A stretch of 64,000 bases of DNA from Streptomyces sp. NBC_00461 (GCF_036013935.1 NZ_CP107902.1:2017001-2081000); one strand, 5' to 3'. Shown: positions 17,819 through 29,149, numbered from the stretch's first letter. Program-made: numbers and translations. The notes: a model not told the origin generated them from the sequence alone.

Positions 17819-20800
17819 TCAGACATTGTAGATGGCGTGGATTTTCCTTCGAATCATCTCGAAGAGAGCCTGTTTGGGGTCTCCCTCGGTCGAGAAGTCC
17901 AGATCGAGTGTCGCCGCCCATCCCTGAAGGAACTTGACCTCTCGCTCGGCCATGGCGTTTCCCTTGCGGGAGTGCTCGAGTTCACCGCGCGTCGCGGCTT
18001 CCCCCCAGGCGTGCTTCATATATTGGTCGTCCCACTGGCCAAGCTTCCTCTGTGCTTCCTCCCTCGCCTCGTCCGAAGCGTTCTTGTCGTTCTTGACCCT
18101 ACGTGTCTCTTTTCGCTCCTTGGGGGATACACCCCGTGCGGTGAGGTACTTGGCCTTGCTGATACGCGTCATCTTCTGCAGTTCGTCAGGCTTCAGCCCC
18201 TCCTTCTTGCTCAAAGCTGTCAGCATATTTGCCGCAGCCGTGGGGTTACCCTTCGCCGCCTTCTTCTGCAACTCCTTGAACGCGTAGTTCATATTGAGCT
18301 GCCGGGCATCTCCCTGGGCTCCCTTCGGAGCCAAGGGAAGCTTGTTCACCACTCCGTGCAATGTGGTCATGCCGGACTTCTTCTGGTCCTCGGTGAACTT
18401 GCTCGGATCGGTGGCCGCAAGATCATAGGCAAGAGCCCGGTAGACCAGGTCGCTCTGCGAACGGTTCTCTTCGACCGCACCAAGGGTGTGCAAGAACACC
18501 CGCTGACTCTGCGGCACTGTCCGGCCACCCGAATTCTGCCCGCGAAGGTCGTCGAGCATGGCTTGCGCCACACCCTGCTGCTGGCCTTCCGGCATGTCCT
18601 TGAACATGTTCTCGTAGTCGGGCGGAAGCCTCTCCCCCTCCGGCACACCCGGCTGAGACACCCGCTGGTTCCGTGGGCTGTTGAAGCCCTGCTTGAGACC
18701 AGCCGTGGCACCGTCGGACGTACTCACCTTGATGGCGCTTCCGTCGGCGATCACCTTGTCCCGGAGCTTGGCGGCGATGCTGTTGGACTGGGCCGTCTGT
18801 CCGAGGTCGAGCTTCTTCCCCTCCTCGTCGAATCCGAGACCGCTTGCCCGCTCCGCGGTGGAGGAGGACGTCTGGACTTCATCCGCGACCCTACGGATGA
18901 AGTTCAGCAACTCGTCGCGGTCCAGCGTGACGCCGGCTACGGCGACCTGGCTGGGGTTGAGAGCGGCCAGGATGTTGAAGCGATGGCCGCCCTGAACAGA
19001 CAGCTGGGTCAGGCGGTTCCACATACGCAGACCCGCGAGTGCGGCACTGAGGATGGGACGGCGCACGCCCTTGGAAAGGAGTCGCTGAAGTTGCGGGCGG
19101 ATGCGCGCCACGATCTTCTGGAGCCGCGCCTCCTTGGACTCCTTCGACTTCTCGTCCTTCTTGCGCCGGTCCTGTTCCCGCCTCTTCTGCTCGTGCTGCC
19201 GCCTCTTGTGGTCCCGCAGCCGGTCCTTCTTCTTCTTGAAGAAGTTCCGCACCTTCGACGCGCCGTTCTTGAGCGCCTTGCCGAGTTTCGACTTCTTCAG
19301 CTTCCGGCCCAGCGTCTTCGCCGCGTTGCCGACCTTCTTCAGAGCGGACTTGACCGCGCCCTTGGCCTTCGAGAGGGCCTTGCCCACCGGGGACTTGGGC
19401 TTCTTCGGCCTGGCCGGCTTCGGGCCCTCGATCTCCTTCTTCTTCGGCGCGGCGCCGGGCGTCTTGTCCTTGCCCGGCCCCTGCTCCCGCTCCCGTGCCC
19501 GCTCCTTCTCCGGCGCCCTCTCCCCCGGCTTCGCCTCCGCCCCCTCCGGCTTCTTCGCCGGCCCCTTCGGCGTGGCGTGATCCTTGGGCTTCACCGGGGA
19601 CTTCGGGTCCGGTGAGGTGTGGCCCTTCGGGCGGTGTTCCGTGCCCGGGCGGCCCAGGGCCTGGCGGGCCTTGCGCATGGCGCCCCGGGCGGAGTTGACC
19701 GCCGCCCCCGCCGCCTTCTTCGCCCCGCCCCCCACCTTCTTCAGGCCGTCCATGATCTTCTGCGCCATGCCCTTGAGCCGCTTGCCGACGCCCTTGGTCG
19801 CCGAAGCCAGCTTCTGCAGAAGGAAGTTGGTGATGAAGTCGAGGAGGGCTACGACGCCGGCCGCGACCGCCTCCGCGAACAGGCAGGCCGCCGGGCCCGC
19901 CTTGACCGCCTTCAGGTACGCCCAGAATTTGCCGAACGCCGACAGGATCGAGCTGACGGTCGACCACGCCGCCATCAGGCCCTGGATGATCGTGAGGATC
20001 GCGCCGGCGGCCGGCACGATCATCGAGACGACCTTCTCGATGACCAGCGTCGCGATCATCATCGGGAGGGAGGCGATGATCGCGTCCCAGGCCATCTTGC
20101 CGATCTGTTTGATCGACACGCAGCCCTTGACCAGGACGTCGATGACGGCCTTGCCGAGGCCGAGGATGCCCTCGACCTTCGTGTCGAACCAGCCCTTCAC
20201 CGCCACCTTGATGGCGCCCCAGAGGTGGTCCGTGATGCCCGTCTTGGCCGCGCTGCCCGCCTTCGAGATCCAGCCGCCCGGGTCCGGCGCGATGTCCGCC
20301 ACCAGCGCCGCGAACTTCCCCAGCGCCTCGATCGCCGCCTGCGCGAACTTGATCGCGCCCACGATGATCGCCTGGTAGGCCTTGATCACCGCCTTCAGGC
20401 CGGCTTCAAGGACGTCCAGCAACTTGTTCAGGCCCGCCGCCAGTGCGTCCAGCAGCGTGTTGACCGCCTTTTTCAGGCCGTCCGCCAGCTTGTTGACCGT
20501 CGCTATCGCCGCGTCCCGCAAGCCCTCGATCGCCTTGCGGAACCTGTCCCTCAACTCCGGGAAGGCCGCCAGGAGTGTGTCCCCGATGGCGATCAGGACA
20601 TCGGCCAGCGCGTTGATCGCCTTGACCGCCAGGTCCCGTACGAAGTCGATCGCACGGTTGGCCCAGTCCTTGAACGTGTCGATGATCCCGTTGACCGCCT
20701 TGCGGGCGGCGTCGAAGACCGCGGTGACGGCGGCGAGCAGGCCCTTGAAGAAGTCGGCGACCTTGTCGGCGATCCAGCCGAACAGGCCCCCGGAGGGCTT

Positions 20801-23800
20801 CTTCTCCTCCTTCTTCTTCCGGGCCTCCTTCTCGGCGTTCTCGCGCTCGGTGTCGATCTGCGCGTTGTCCTTGTCCTTGCGCTCGCCGACTTCCTTGTCC
20901 TTGTCGTCGCGCGCCTTGACGATCTCCTTGTTCTTCTTGCCGTGCTCGTCCTCGGACTTCTTGTCCGCGTCCTCGACCTTCTTGTCCTGCTCGGTGCGCC
21001 AGTCCTCGCGCTGCTTGTGCGTCTCCTCGGCGACCCGCCCGCGTTCGGCGGTCTGCTGTGCGGTGTTGCGCTCGACCTCGCGGTCGATCTCGTTCTGCTT
21101 GTCCTGCTTGGCCTGCCGCTCGCTCTGCTGCTGCTCCTTCTCCCTGGCACCTAGGTCGCCCTGCGCCTTGCCGGCGGCACCGGTGATCTCGGTGCCCTTC
21201 TCCTGCTTGGCCACGGCGCCGACGCCGGCCTTCGGCGCGGGCGTGGCCGCGAGCTCGCCGCCCTTGCCGCCGCCGGAGCCGCCGGAGGCCTTGCCGGTGA
21301 GCTGTTCTGCGGGCGCGTCGGGGAAGACCTGGTCCTCGCCCATCGGCTTGGCCGCGTCCTCGCGGCCGGTGCTCTGCAGATCGGACTGCTTGTCCTTGAG
21401 CGCCTTGGCCTGGTCGTCGGTGCGGGTCGGGTCGCTGGGGCCCTCCAGCCGGATCTTCGGCGCCGGGCCGACGGTCCTGTTCTCGAGTGCGGGGTCGGTG
21501 GTCGGGACCGCGTCGGCCGCCGCCTCGACGTTCTTCGCCTCGGCCTCGCTGAGTCCCTTGTCGGGTACGGCGGGTGGCGGCGGCGGAGGCACGTCCGAGG
21601 CGGGCTGCCTGCCCTCCGCCTTGTCGCCGCCCTTGGCCTTCTGCTTGTCGGCCTGGTCCTCCGGCCCGATCCGCTCCACCTTGCCGGTGACCTGGGCGGC
21701 CGCGGGCGCGGCCTGAGGCGGCGCGGACCGTGTCTGCGGCGCCCCGGAGGGACGTTCACGCGTCGGCGGTGCCGCGTCGAGCCGCTTCTGCTCGTCGGCG
21801 ATCTTCTTGTCCGCGGCCTTGTCGACCCCGGGCATGGCGGCGGCCGCCTGGTCGGGCGCCAGCTTGCTGACGGTCTGTACGGCGGCCTTGGGGTCCTGCC
21901 CCGAGACGTCCGGCGGCTCCTGCTGCTTCTCCTCGGGCGCGGCCTCGCCACCGCCGCCTCCGCAACTGCCCTGCCCGCCCTCGTCCTTCTCGGGTGCGGG
22001 CGCGGGTGGCGCGCAGCCACCGCCGTCCTTCTCCAGGGAAGCCTCGGGCCGGGGCGCGTCCGTCTGCGCGGTCTGTCCGGGCCCGTCTGTCTGCTCGGCG
22101 GCCGGGCTCACCGCCGCCTGGGCGACGGACGGCGCGGCACCCGGGCCCGCGGCGACCGCGGGTCCGGTCCTCTCGGCGGCGCCGACCGGTCCGCGCGGCA
22201 CGGCACCGGGCCCGGTCTCCTTGGGCACCTGGCTCTTGGCCTGCGGTGCCTCGCGTTCGGAGCGGGGCGGCTCGGCACCGCGGCGGGCGGCCGGCGAGGG
22301 GTCGCGGTCCTCGACCGGGGTCCTCGGTGTCTGCGCACCGGCCGGCCGGGACACGGCGGCCGCGACGGGGGCCGCCACCGAGGGCACAGGGCCCGAAGCC
22401 GCAGGGGCCGTACGGGACTCGGCAGCCGTACGCTCCCGCTGCCGGTCCTTCTCTTCCTGCTCGTCCTTGGCGTCCGGCCGCTCGTCGTCGCCGTCCGTCC
22501 CGTCAGAACCGGCGTCGTCCGCGTCCTTGGTCTGTTCCTTCTCCTGCTGCTGCTCCGGGTCCGGCTTCTCGCTCTCCGGCTCGGGCCGCTCCTTGTCCTG
22601 GGTCGCGAGGTCGGGACCGACCTCCTGGTCGAGCGGCTTGTCGGTCTCCTGGAGGTCCTTGGTGGCGCGGTCCCCGGACTGGGCGACAGGCCCGTTCTCG
22701 GGCTGCGGTGCCTCGCCCGAGACCGGTCCCTCGTCCTGGCCGGGCGCCTTGGGTTCGGGCCCGGCCTCGTCCTCGTCCTGCTCCCGTTCGTTCTTCTCCC
22801 GCTCCTGCTCGGTCCTCTCGGCCTTCGTCGGCGGCGGGGTGGGGAAGGAGGGCAGGGACGGCTGGGCGGCACCCGGTGCGAGCTGGTCCGCGGTGGGCAC
22901 GGCGGACAGGTCGAGGTCGGCCTCGGGCAGGTAGTCCTCGGGCTTGAGCGCGGGCTCGTCCTGCTCGCCGGGGACCGGCGCCTCGTCCTCGCCGCCCGCG
23001 ACGTCCTGGTCGGCGCCCGCTTCGAGGCCGAGCGGCCGTTCCTCCTCGCGCGGTTCGGCCTCGGCGCCGCCGGCGCCCCCGTTCTCGTCCTGCTCGTTGA
23101 GCCCGTGCTCGGACAGCGCGGAGTCGGGCTGCTCGGCCCGCTCGTCGACCTTTTCGGGCCGTACGGGGCCGGGCTGGGCCCTCTGCTTCGGGTCCGGCTC
23201 CTCGCGCTTCGACCCGGCGCCCGGCTGGGTCTGGTCGTCCCGGCGCTTGCGTTTGTCGGCGCCGGGCGCACTGGCCTGCCGCGGGTCGGCCTCCTCGCGG
23301 TCGCGCTGCTCCTTGCGCTCGTCCTTGGCCTGTTCGGTGCCCTCCTGCTGCCCCTGGGCACGTTCGCCGGAGGTCTGGTCGGTGCGCTCGCGGTCGGTGG
23401 CGGACTGCTCGTCGTCCTGCTGCTGCTCCTCCTTGGCCTGCTGACGGGAGGCGTTTCGGGTGTCCTCCTGCTCGGTGCGCCGGGCGGCGTCCTGGTCCTC
23501 GGTGGCCGCGTCCGCACCGGCCCGGCTGCGATCGCTGCTGCTCTTGGCGTCGCGCGCCCTGGCGTCCCGCTGCTCCTCGCGGGTGTCGTCCGCCCGCCGG
23601 TCCGCGGAGCCACGGTCGGACTCCTGCTTCTTCTGCCACCGGGTGCGTTCGACACCTAGCTCTTCGAAGAGGTCGATCTCGGGCAACGGCGTCTCGGCGG
23701 GCTGGAGTTCGACAGGTCCGGGGCGGGCCTGGTCCGCGATCTCCAGCAGCCGGTCGTACTCGGGAGTGAGCAGCCGGTTCTCCAGGCGCTCGACGACCGC

Positions 23801-24496
23801 TCCCTCCAACTCCTCCGACATCCGCGCCAGTTGGAGCCGAACCCGCCCGGACGCGTCGGTGGGGTCGCCGCGCAGGGAGCGCTGTACATGGCCCGCGAGA
23901 CGGTCCACGAGGGTCGCCGGGTCGACGGCCTCGGCGCGCATCCGGTCGGCGTCGACGGTGGCGTAGCGCAGCCAGCCGGGGGTGTCCTGCCCCTCCTCGA
24001 CCTGCGGGGCAGCCTCCGACGGCTGAAGGGAATCCGGCCCTACGACCGCCTGCGCGGCCTCTTCCGCCTCCCGTTCGATCGCCTGCTGCGGCAGGCTCAC
24101 CGCGCCGAGTTCGCGGCCGGCCCGCAGCGCGCCGAGGCCGTGCGGGTTCTGCACCGTGTGCTGCAGCTCGTGGGTGAGCAGCCGGCGGCCCTCGTCGGTA
24201 CCGGGCCGGAAGGCGCCCTCCCGGAAGAAGACGTCCTGGCCGACCGCGACCGCGTCCGCCCCGAGCAGCTCGGTCAGCTGCCCGGCGTCCCGGCCGGTGT
24301 GCAGCCGTACACGGCCGAGGTCGTGGCCGAGCTGTTCCTCCAACTCCCTGCGGATATTCGGGTCCAGAGGCTGCCCGGCACCGCTGACGATGTTCTTCGG
24401 CTCGGGCGCACGGGACGTGGCGGCGCGTTCCTTGCGCTTGCGGCGGCGCTGTTCGGCGGTCTGCTCCGCCTGGCCGTCCTGGGTACGGGAGCTCAC
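17819..24496 (-). CDS. Giant DUF4157 (eCIS core) protein with C-terminal unrecognised domain; candidate effector and/or tape measure
   Basis: A 2225-residue protein. Residues 35-120 are the DUF4157 domain (PLDPNIRRELEEQLGHDL, RVRLHTG, GTDEGRRLLTHELQHTVQ) with the zinc-protease-like HELQH at 109-113. Residues about 165-1235 are disordered and very rich in Glu, Asp, Lys, Arg, Gln and Pro, with a strongly charged coiled-coil-like stretch from about 1130. Residues about 1240-1615 are amphipathic and hydrophobic helices (repeated KAINALADVL/ITLLDAL-like turns). A Lys/Pro-rich linker runs to about 1800. The last 425 residues form a separate globular domain with no motif I recognise. In other eCIS loci DUF4157 commonly heads toxin cargo. 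The 3' end of the gene is low in GC. No signal peptide. Possible roles are cargo toxin, tape measure, or both. Confidence 0.8.
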   Translation of the reverse strand: MSSRTQDGQAEQTAEQRRRKRKERAATSRAPEPKNIVSGAGQPLDPNIRRELEEQLGHDLGRVRLHTGRDAGQLTELLGADAVAVGQDVFFREGAFRPGTDEGRRLLTHELQHTVQNPHGLGALRAGRELGAVSLPQQAIEREAEEAAQAVVGPDSLQPSEAAPQVEEGQDTPGWLRYATVDADRMRAEAVDPATLVDRLAGHVQRSLRGDPTDASGRVRLQLARMSEELEGAVVERLENRLLTPEYDRLLEIADQARPGPVELQPAETPLPEIDLFEELGVERTRWQKKQESDRGSADRRADDTREEQRDARARDAKSSSDRSRAGADAATEDQDAARRTEQEDTRNASRQQAKEEQQQDDEQSATDRERTDQTSGERAQGQQEGTEQAKDERKEQRDREEADPRQASAPGADKRKRRDDQTQPGAGSKREEPDPKQRAQPGPVRPEKVDERAEQPDSALSEHGLNEQDENGGAGGAEAEPREEERPLGLEAGADQDVAGGEDEAPVPGEQDEPALKPEDYLPEADLDLSAVPTADQLAPGAAQPSLPSFPTPPPTKAERTEQEREKNEREQDEDEAGPEPKAPGQDEGPVSGEAPQPENGPVAQSGDRATKDLQETDKPLDQEVGPDLATQDKERPEPESEKPDPEQQQEKEQTKDADDAGSDGTDGDDERPDAKDEQEEKDRQRERTAAESRTAPAASGPVPSVAAPVAAAVSRPAGAQTPRTPVEDRDPSPAARRGAEPPRSEREAPQAKSQVPKETGPGAVPRGPVGAAERTGPAVAAGPGAAPSVAQAAVSPAAEQTDGPGQTAQTDAPRPEASLEKDGGGCAPPAPAPEKDEGGQGSCGGGGGEAAPEEKQQEPPDVSGQDPKAAVQTVSKLAPDQAAAAMPGVDKAADKKIADEQKRLDAAPPTRERPSGAPQTRSAPPQAAPAAAQVTGKVERIGPEDQADKQKAKGGDKAEGRQPASDVPPPPPPAVPDKGLSEAEAKNVEAAADAVPTTDPALENRTVGPAPKIRLEGPSDPTRTDDQAKALKDKQSDLQSTGREDAAKPMGEDQVFPDAPAEQLTGKASGGSGGGKGGELAATPAPKAGVGAVAKQEKGTEITGAAGKAQGDLGAREKEQQQSERQAKQDKQNEIDREVERNTAQQTAERGRVAEETHKQREDWRTEQDKKVEDADKKSEDEHGKKNKEIVKARDDKDKEVGERKDKDNAQIDTERENAEKEARKKKEEKKPSGGLFGWIADKVADFFKGLLAAVTAVFDAARKAVNGIIDTFKDWANRAIDFVRDLAVKAINALADVLIAIGDTLLAAFPELRDRFRKAIEGLRDAAIATVNKLADGLKKAVNTLLDALAAGLNKLLDVLEAGLKAVIKAYQAIIVGAIKFAQAAIEALGKFAALVADIAPDPGGWISKAGSAAKTGITDHLWGAIKVAVKGWFDTKVEGILGLGKAVIDVLVKGCVSIKQIGKMAWDAIIASLPMMIATLVIEKVVSMIVPAAGAILTIIQGLMAAWSTVSSILSAFGKFWAYLKAVKAGPAACLFAEAVAAGVVALLDFITNFLLQKLASATKGVGKRLKGMAQKIMDGLKKVGGGAKKAAGAAVNSARGAMRKARQALGRPGTEHRPKGHTSPDPKSPVKPKDHATPKGPAKKPEGAEAKPGERAPEKERAREREQGPGKDKTPGAAPKKKEIEGPKPARPKKPKSPVGKALSKAKGAVKSALKKVGNAAKTLGRKLKKSKLGKALKNGASKVRNFFKKKKDRLRDHKRRQHEQKRREQDRRKKDEKSKESKEARLQKIVARIRPQLQRLLSKGVRRPILSAALAGLRMWNRLTQLSVQGGHRFNILAALNPSQVAVAGVTLDRDELLNFIRRVADEVQTSSSTAERASGLGFDEEGKKLDLGQTAQSNSIAAKLRDKVIADGSAIKVSTSDGATAGLKQGFNSPRNQRVSQPGVPEGERLPPDYENMFKDMPEGQQQGVAQAMLDDLRGQNSGGRTVPQSQRVFLHTLGAVEENRSQSDLVYRALAYDLAATDPSKFTEDQKKSGMTTLHGVVNKLPLAPKGAQGDARQLNMNYAFKELQKKAAKGNPTAAANMLTALSKKEGLKPDELQKMTRISKAKYLTARGVSPKERKETRRVKNDKNASDEAREEAQRKLGQWDDQYMKHAWGEAATRGELEHSRKGNAMAEREVKFLQGWAATLDLDFSTEGDPKQALFEMIRRKIHAIYNV

Positions 24497-24779
24497 CGGC
24501 TCGCCTCCCCGTGACCGCTCAGGCCCTGGTGCACGGCACGCGCCAGCTCCTGGCCGAGGCGGCGCGCGGACAGGCCGGCCGGCAGGGGCGGCAGCCCGGA
24601 CAGCGCGTCGACGGCGAGGGCGCCCCGCTCGGCCAGCGGCACACCGTGCAGCCGTACGAGACGGGTCAGTTCGGCCTCGAAGGCGGCCGACACCCGGTCC
24701 GGGTCGGCCCGGAAGCCGTCGAGGACCAGTTCGCCGATGTCGACGCGGATCGCCGAAGGCTCCTTCCCCGGCCCGGAGT

Positions 24780-24789
<10 letters not shown>
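24493..24789 (-). CDS. Small CIS operon protein (98 aa), possible adaptor or chaperone
   Basis: A 98-residue protein starting MGVNSGPGKEPSAIRVDIGELVLDGF. Its N-terminal half (VDIGELVLDGFRADPDRVSAAFEAELTRLV) resembles short proteins found next to DUF4157 genes in other CIS loci, but I cannot name a family. It is predicted to be mostly helical and soluble. The ATG at 24789 overlaps the ATPase stop by 10 bases, and its stop overlaps the DUF4157 start by 4 bases, so it is tightly coupled to both. Position suggests it helps load or fold the large protein. It is easily missed because it lies at the end of a long shadow frame. Confidence 0.7.
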
Positions 24790-26759
<1,970 letters not shown>

Positions 26760-26765
26760 GCCGCC

Positions 26766-27650
26766 TCAGTCCTCGGTGCCGTCGTCGCCCGACCTGCGGG
26801 GAGCGTTCTTACGCGGTTCCGGCTGCGTCGATCCGCCCGTACGGGGAGTGGACCTGCGAGCCCGTGCGGGAGCTTTCGCGGCGGTCTTCGCCACGGCCTT
26901 CGCGGGCGTTTTCGCGGCCTTTCTGGCGTTCGCCGGGCCGGTCTGCTCGGCTCCGCCCTGAGTAACTCCCGTGTGTCCGGCCTCAGTTGACGGGACGTCG
27001 CCCTTCGGCTCCGCGCCCGGAGGGACCGGCGCTCCCGGCGCTCCGAACGGCAGGACTCGGACCGTGGGCCGCTCCACCGGTTTCCCGGGCACCGGCGTCT
27101 GCCGTCCATCGATGAGGACGAGCGTCGCCTGGTAGGCCACCGACAGGGTGTAGGGCGTCTGGTAGAGCATCCCCCAGAGCTTGGACGTCTCGTCGACGTC
27201 CATCACCGTGGGCGTGAACCGCACCCGCTGAGCCGCCTCGGCGAGGTCGCTGCCCGCCAGGTAGGGCCGTTCGCCCGCCTGGTCGATGACGTCCTTCGGC
27301 AGCACCGGGATCTCGTGCAGCGTGCGGACGACGGAGCCGATCAGCCGCTGGCCGACCAGCTCCCTCTCGTCGCCGTACGCACTGATCAGATAGTGCAGGT
27401 CGAGAGCCGCGGCCGGCCGCTTGACCAGGGTGCCGTCGGCCGCCCGGGTCGGCAGGTCGTTGTTCCGCTGCGAGGTGTTGGGCGTGACCTGGTAGAGGAA
27501 CACCGAGATGGTGGGCTGCTCCAGCTGCGGATCGGCGGGCGGCTTGCGCGGCTCGACCTTGACGGCCTCGCCGAACTCCGGACCCACGTTGTTCTCGATC
27601 AGCAGGGCGAGAGCCTGGGTGACATGGGCGATGGCCAGTGCGTTGCTCAT
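26766..27650 (-). CDS. CIS sheath/tube terminator, DUF4255 (Pvc16 N-terminal domain)
   Basis: A 294-residue protein whose N-terminal 190 residues match DUF4255 (AIAHVTQALALLIENNVG, SVFLYQVTPNTSQRNNDLP, LHYLISAYGDERE, YTLSVAYQATLVLIDG). This is the Afp16/Pvc16 cap that ends tube and sheath growth. The C-terminal 100 residues are unusual: disordered, with a KTPAKAVAKTAAKAPARARR-type Ala/Lys/Pro region that resembles nucleic-acid-binding histone-like tails. Whether this tail interacts with DNA or membranes is unknown. The ATG has a GAGG-type site in the 46-base gap after the preceding gene. Confidence 0.85.
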   Translation of the reverse strand: MSNALAIAHVTQALALLIENNVGPEFGEAVKVEPRKPPADPQLEQPTISVFLYQVTPNTSQRNNDLPTRAADGTLVKRPAAALDLHYLISAYGDERELVGQRLIGSVVRTLHEIPVLPKDVIDQAGERPYLAGSDLAEAAQRVRFTPTVMDVDETSKLWGMLYQTPYTLSVAYQATLVLIDGRQTPVPGKPVERPTVRVLPFGAPGAPVPPGAEPKGDVPSTEAGHTGVTQGGAEQTGPANARKAAKTPAKAVAKTAAKAPARARRSTPRTGGSTQPEPRKNAPRRSGDDGTED

Positions 27651-27696
27651 GACGCCGGTTCCTCGTTCCTCTCTCGTCCCGCCGGGTGCGTGCCGT

Positions 27697-28428
27697 TCAC
27701 TCGCGCCCCCGCTCCAGGTAGTCCGCGAGGCTCAGGGCCGCGCCGGTCCGCTCCTTGGCGGGCGTGCGCTGCCGCCCGCCGCCGGACTGCGCCCCGCCGG
27801 CGGTCACTTCGAGCCGCCCGATCTGCACCTGCACCACCTGCTCGGCGGCCCGCGCCGGCCGCCGGGCCGCGGCCTGCCGTACGGCGTCACGTGCTGCCGC
27901 CGTGTCGGCGGCACTGGGGCGCAGCGCCGCCGACACGGCTCGGGGAGCGGACTCCGGGCCCGGGGGGATGGGCACGGAGGCCGCGGTCTGTGCCGGGCCC
28001 GGCTCCGCACGCCCCCGTCCCGCCGCCCGCCGCCCCGCATCGGGCAGCGGGCGCGGTCCCGGGGCGACCGGCGCGACGGGACGCGGCGACGGCGCCTCGG
28101 CGCGCGGCGGCGCGGAGGAAGGCGGGGCCGGGTCGAAGGGGTCGCGTTCGGTGCGTACGACGGTCCGCTCGCGTTCCGTGTGCGTGCGCGTCTGCGCGGC
28201 CGCAGGCGGCATCTCGGCCGGGCGAGCGGTCGAGGGAGTGGCGGCGGGCCACAGCAGTGCGTCCTCGTCCGGCGCGGGCGCGGCGGCCCGTACCGCCTCG
28301 ACCCGTTCGAACGGGCCGGGCAGCCGGGGCCGTACCCGTGCCGCGGCCGGTCGCGGGGCGGTGTGCCGGGCGATCAGCCGGTCCAGGAAGTCCGGCTGTG
28401 ACCGGCCGCCGAGCGGGGTGTCAGACAT
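27697..28428 (-). CDS. Proline/alanine-rich CIS operon protein of unknown function
   Basis: A 243-residue protein that is mostly disordered (Ala, Pro and Arg rich). The start region PDFLDRLIARH followed by RLPGPFERVE looks like a short conserved binding motif; similar motifs occur in Pro-rich proteins of other CIS clusters, from memory. The C-terminal helix (EQVVQVQIGRLEVTAGG) ends close to SLADYLERGRE. No enzyme or membrane motif. The ATG at 28428 is chosen because it overlaps the preceding stop by 8 bases (ATGTCTGA); a GTG six bases upstream is also possible. Confidence 0.65.
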   Translation of the reverse strand: MSDTPLGGRSQPDFLDRLIARHTAPRPAAARVRPRLPGPFERVEAVRAAAPAPDEDALLWPAATPSTARPAEMPPAAAQTRTHTERERTVVRTERDPFDPAPPSSAPPRAEAPSPRPVAPVAPGPRPLPDAGRRAAGRGRAEPGPAQTAASVPIPPGPESAPRAVSAALRPSAADTAAARDAVRQAAARRPARAAEQVVQVQIGRLEVTAGGAQSGGGRQRTPAKERTGAALSLADYLERGRE

Positions 28429-29149
28429 CCGCACACAGCTCCAGGTAGTAGCGGCGCCGCGTCGGGCTGAGCGCCAGGATGTCGGGCTCGCTCCAGCCGT
28501 AGGCGGTGGCGAGCAGATGGACGTCGAGCAGCACGTCCCGTGCCCAGGCGTCCAGTTCGGTCCACAGGTAGGAGGCGATGTCGAGTTCGGCCCGGGTGGC
28601 CGTACCGCACTCGGGGCAGGCGACGTTCAGTGCCAGGTCGGCGCCCGGGTCGGCGGCCTCGACCGCCTCGGCGATCCGGCGCTGCACGGTGGCGGGCAGC
28701 GCCGGGCCGGCCACGGCGGTCCCGTCGTGCACCGCCGAGACCAGGCACCGGTCGAGGAGCGCCGTACGCGGGTCGGCCGCCCGGGCCGCCGCCGTCAGGT
28801 CGGCGACGCCGGGCAGCCTGAACTCGACGTCCCAGCCGTCCTGTCGGACCCGTACGACCGCGTCGCCGCGTCCGCCGAGCGATCCCGCGACTTCACCGGC
28901 GTCCAGGTCGAACTCCATGTCCTGACCGCACGCGGCGCACCCGAGGCGTACCTGCATCCGCTCGCCGAACAGCGCCCGGCGCAGGGCGAACAGGTCCGCC
29001 TCGCGCTCGCCGACCGGCAGCTGCGGCAGCCTCCCGGTGTCGACGTCGGGACGCGCCGCCCGGTGCAGCAGCAGAGCCCTCCCGACGGGCGGCTCGCCGA
29101 GCCCCGCCTCCCAGGCGGCCAGCAGTTCGGCCGCCCCGGTGATCGCCAT
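28421..29149 (-). CDS. T4 gp26-like baseplate hub assembly chaperone with zinc-ribbon cysteines
   Basis: A 242-residue protein resembling the T4-family baseplate hub assembly chaperones found in phage and CIS loci. It carries two CxxC pairs (GCAACGQDMEF at about residues 74-77 and CPECGTATR at about 175-178) that could form a zinc ribbon, and ends in TAYGWSEPDILALSPTRRRYYLEL, the conserved tail of this family. It is a cytoplasmic assembly factor by inference. It lies 32 bases after the tube gene. Confidence 0.72.
   Translation of the reverse strand: MAITGAAELLAAWEAGLGEPPVGRALLLHRAARPDVDTGRLPQLPVGEREADLFALRRALFGERMQVRLGCAACGQDMEFDLDAGEVAGSLGGRGDAVVRVRQDGWDVEFRLPGVADLTAAARAADPRTALLDRCLVSAVHDGTAVAGPALPATVQRRIAEAVEAADPGADLALNVACPECGTATRAELDIASYLWTELDAWARDVLLDVHLLATAYGWSEPDILALSPTRRRYYLELCADV

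Noticed and set aside
17694..17921. An ATG at about 17788 upstream of the HEAT-like gene
   Set aside because: It is in another frame that gives a short Cys/Ser-rich shadow product. The TTG at 17773 has a better ribosome site and correct frame.
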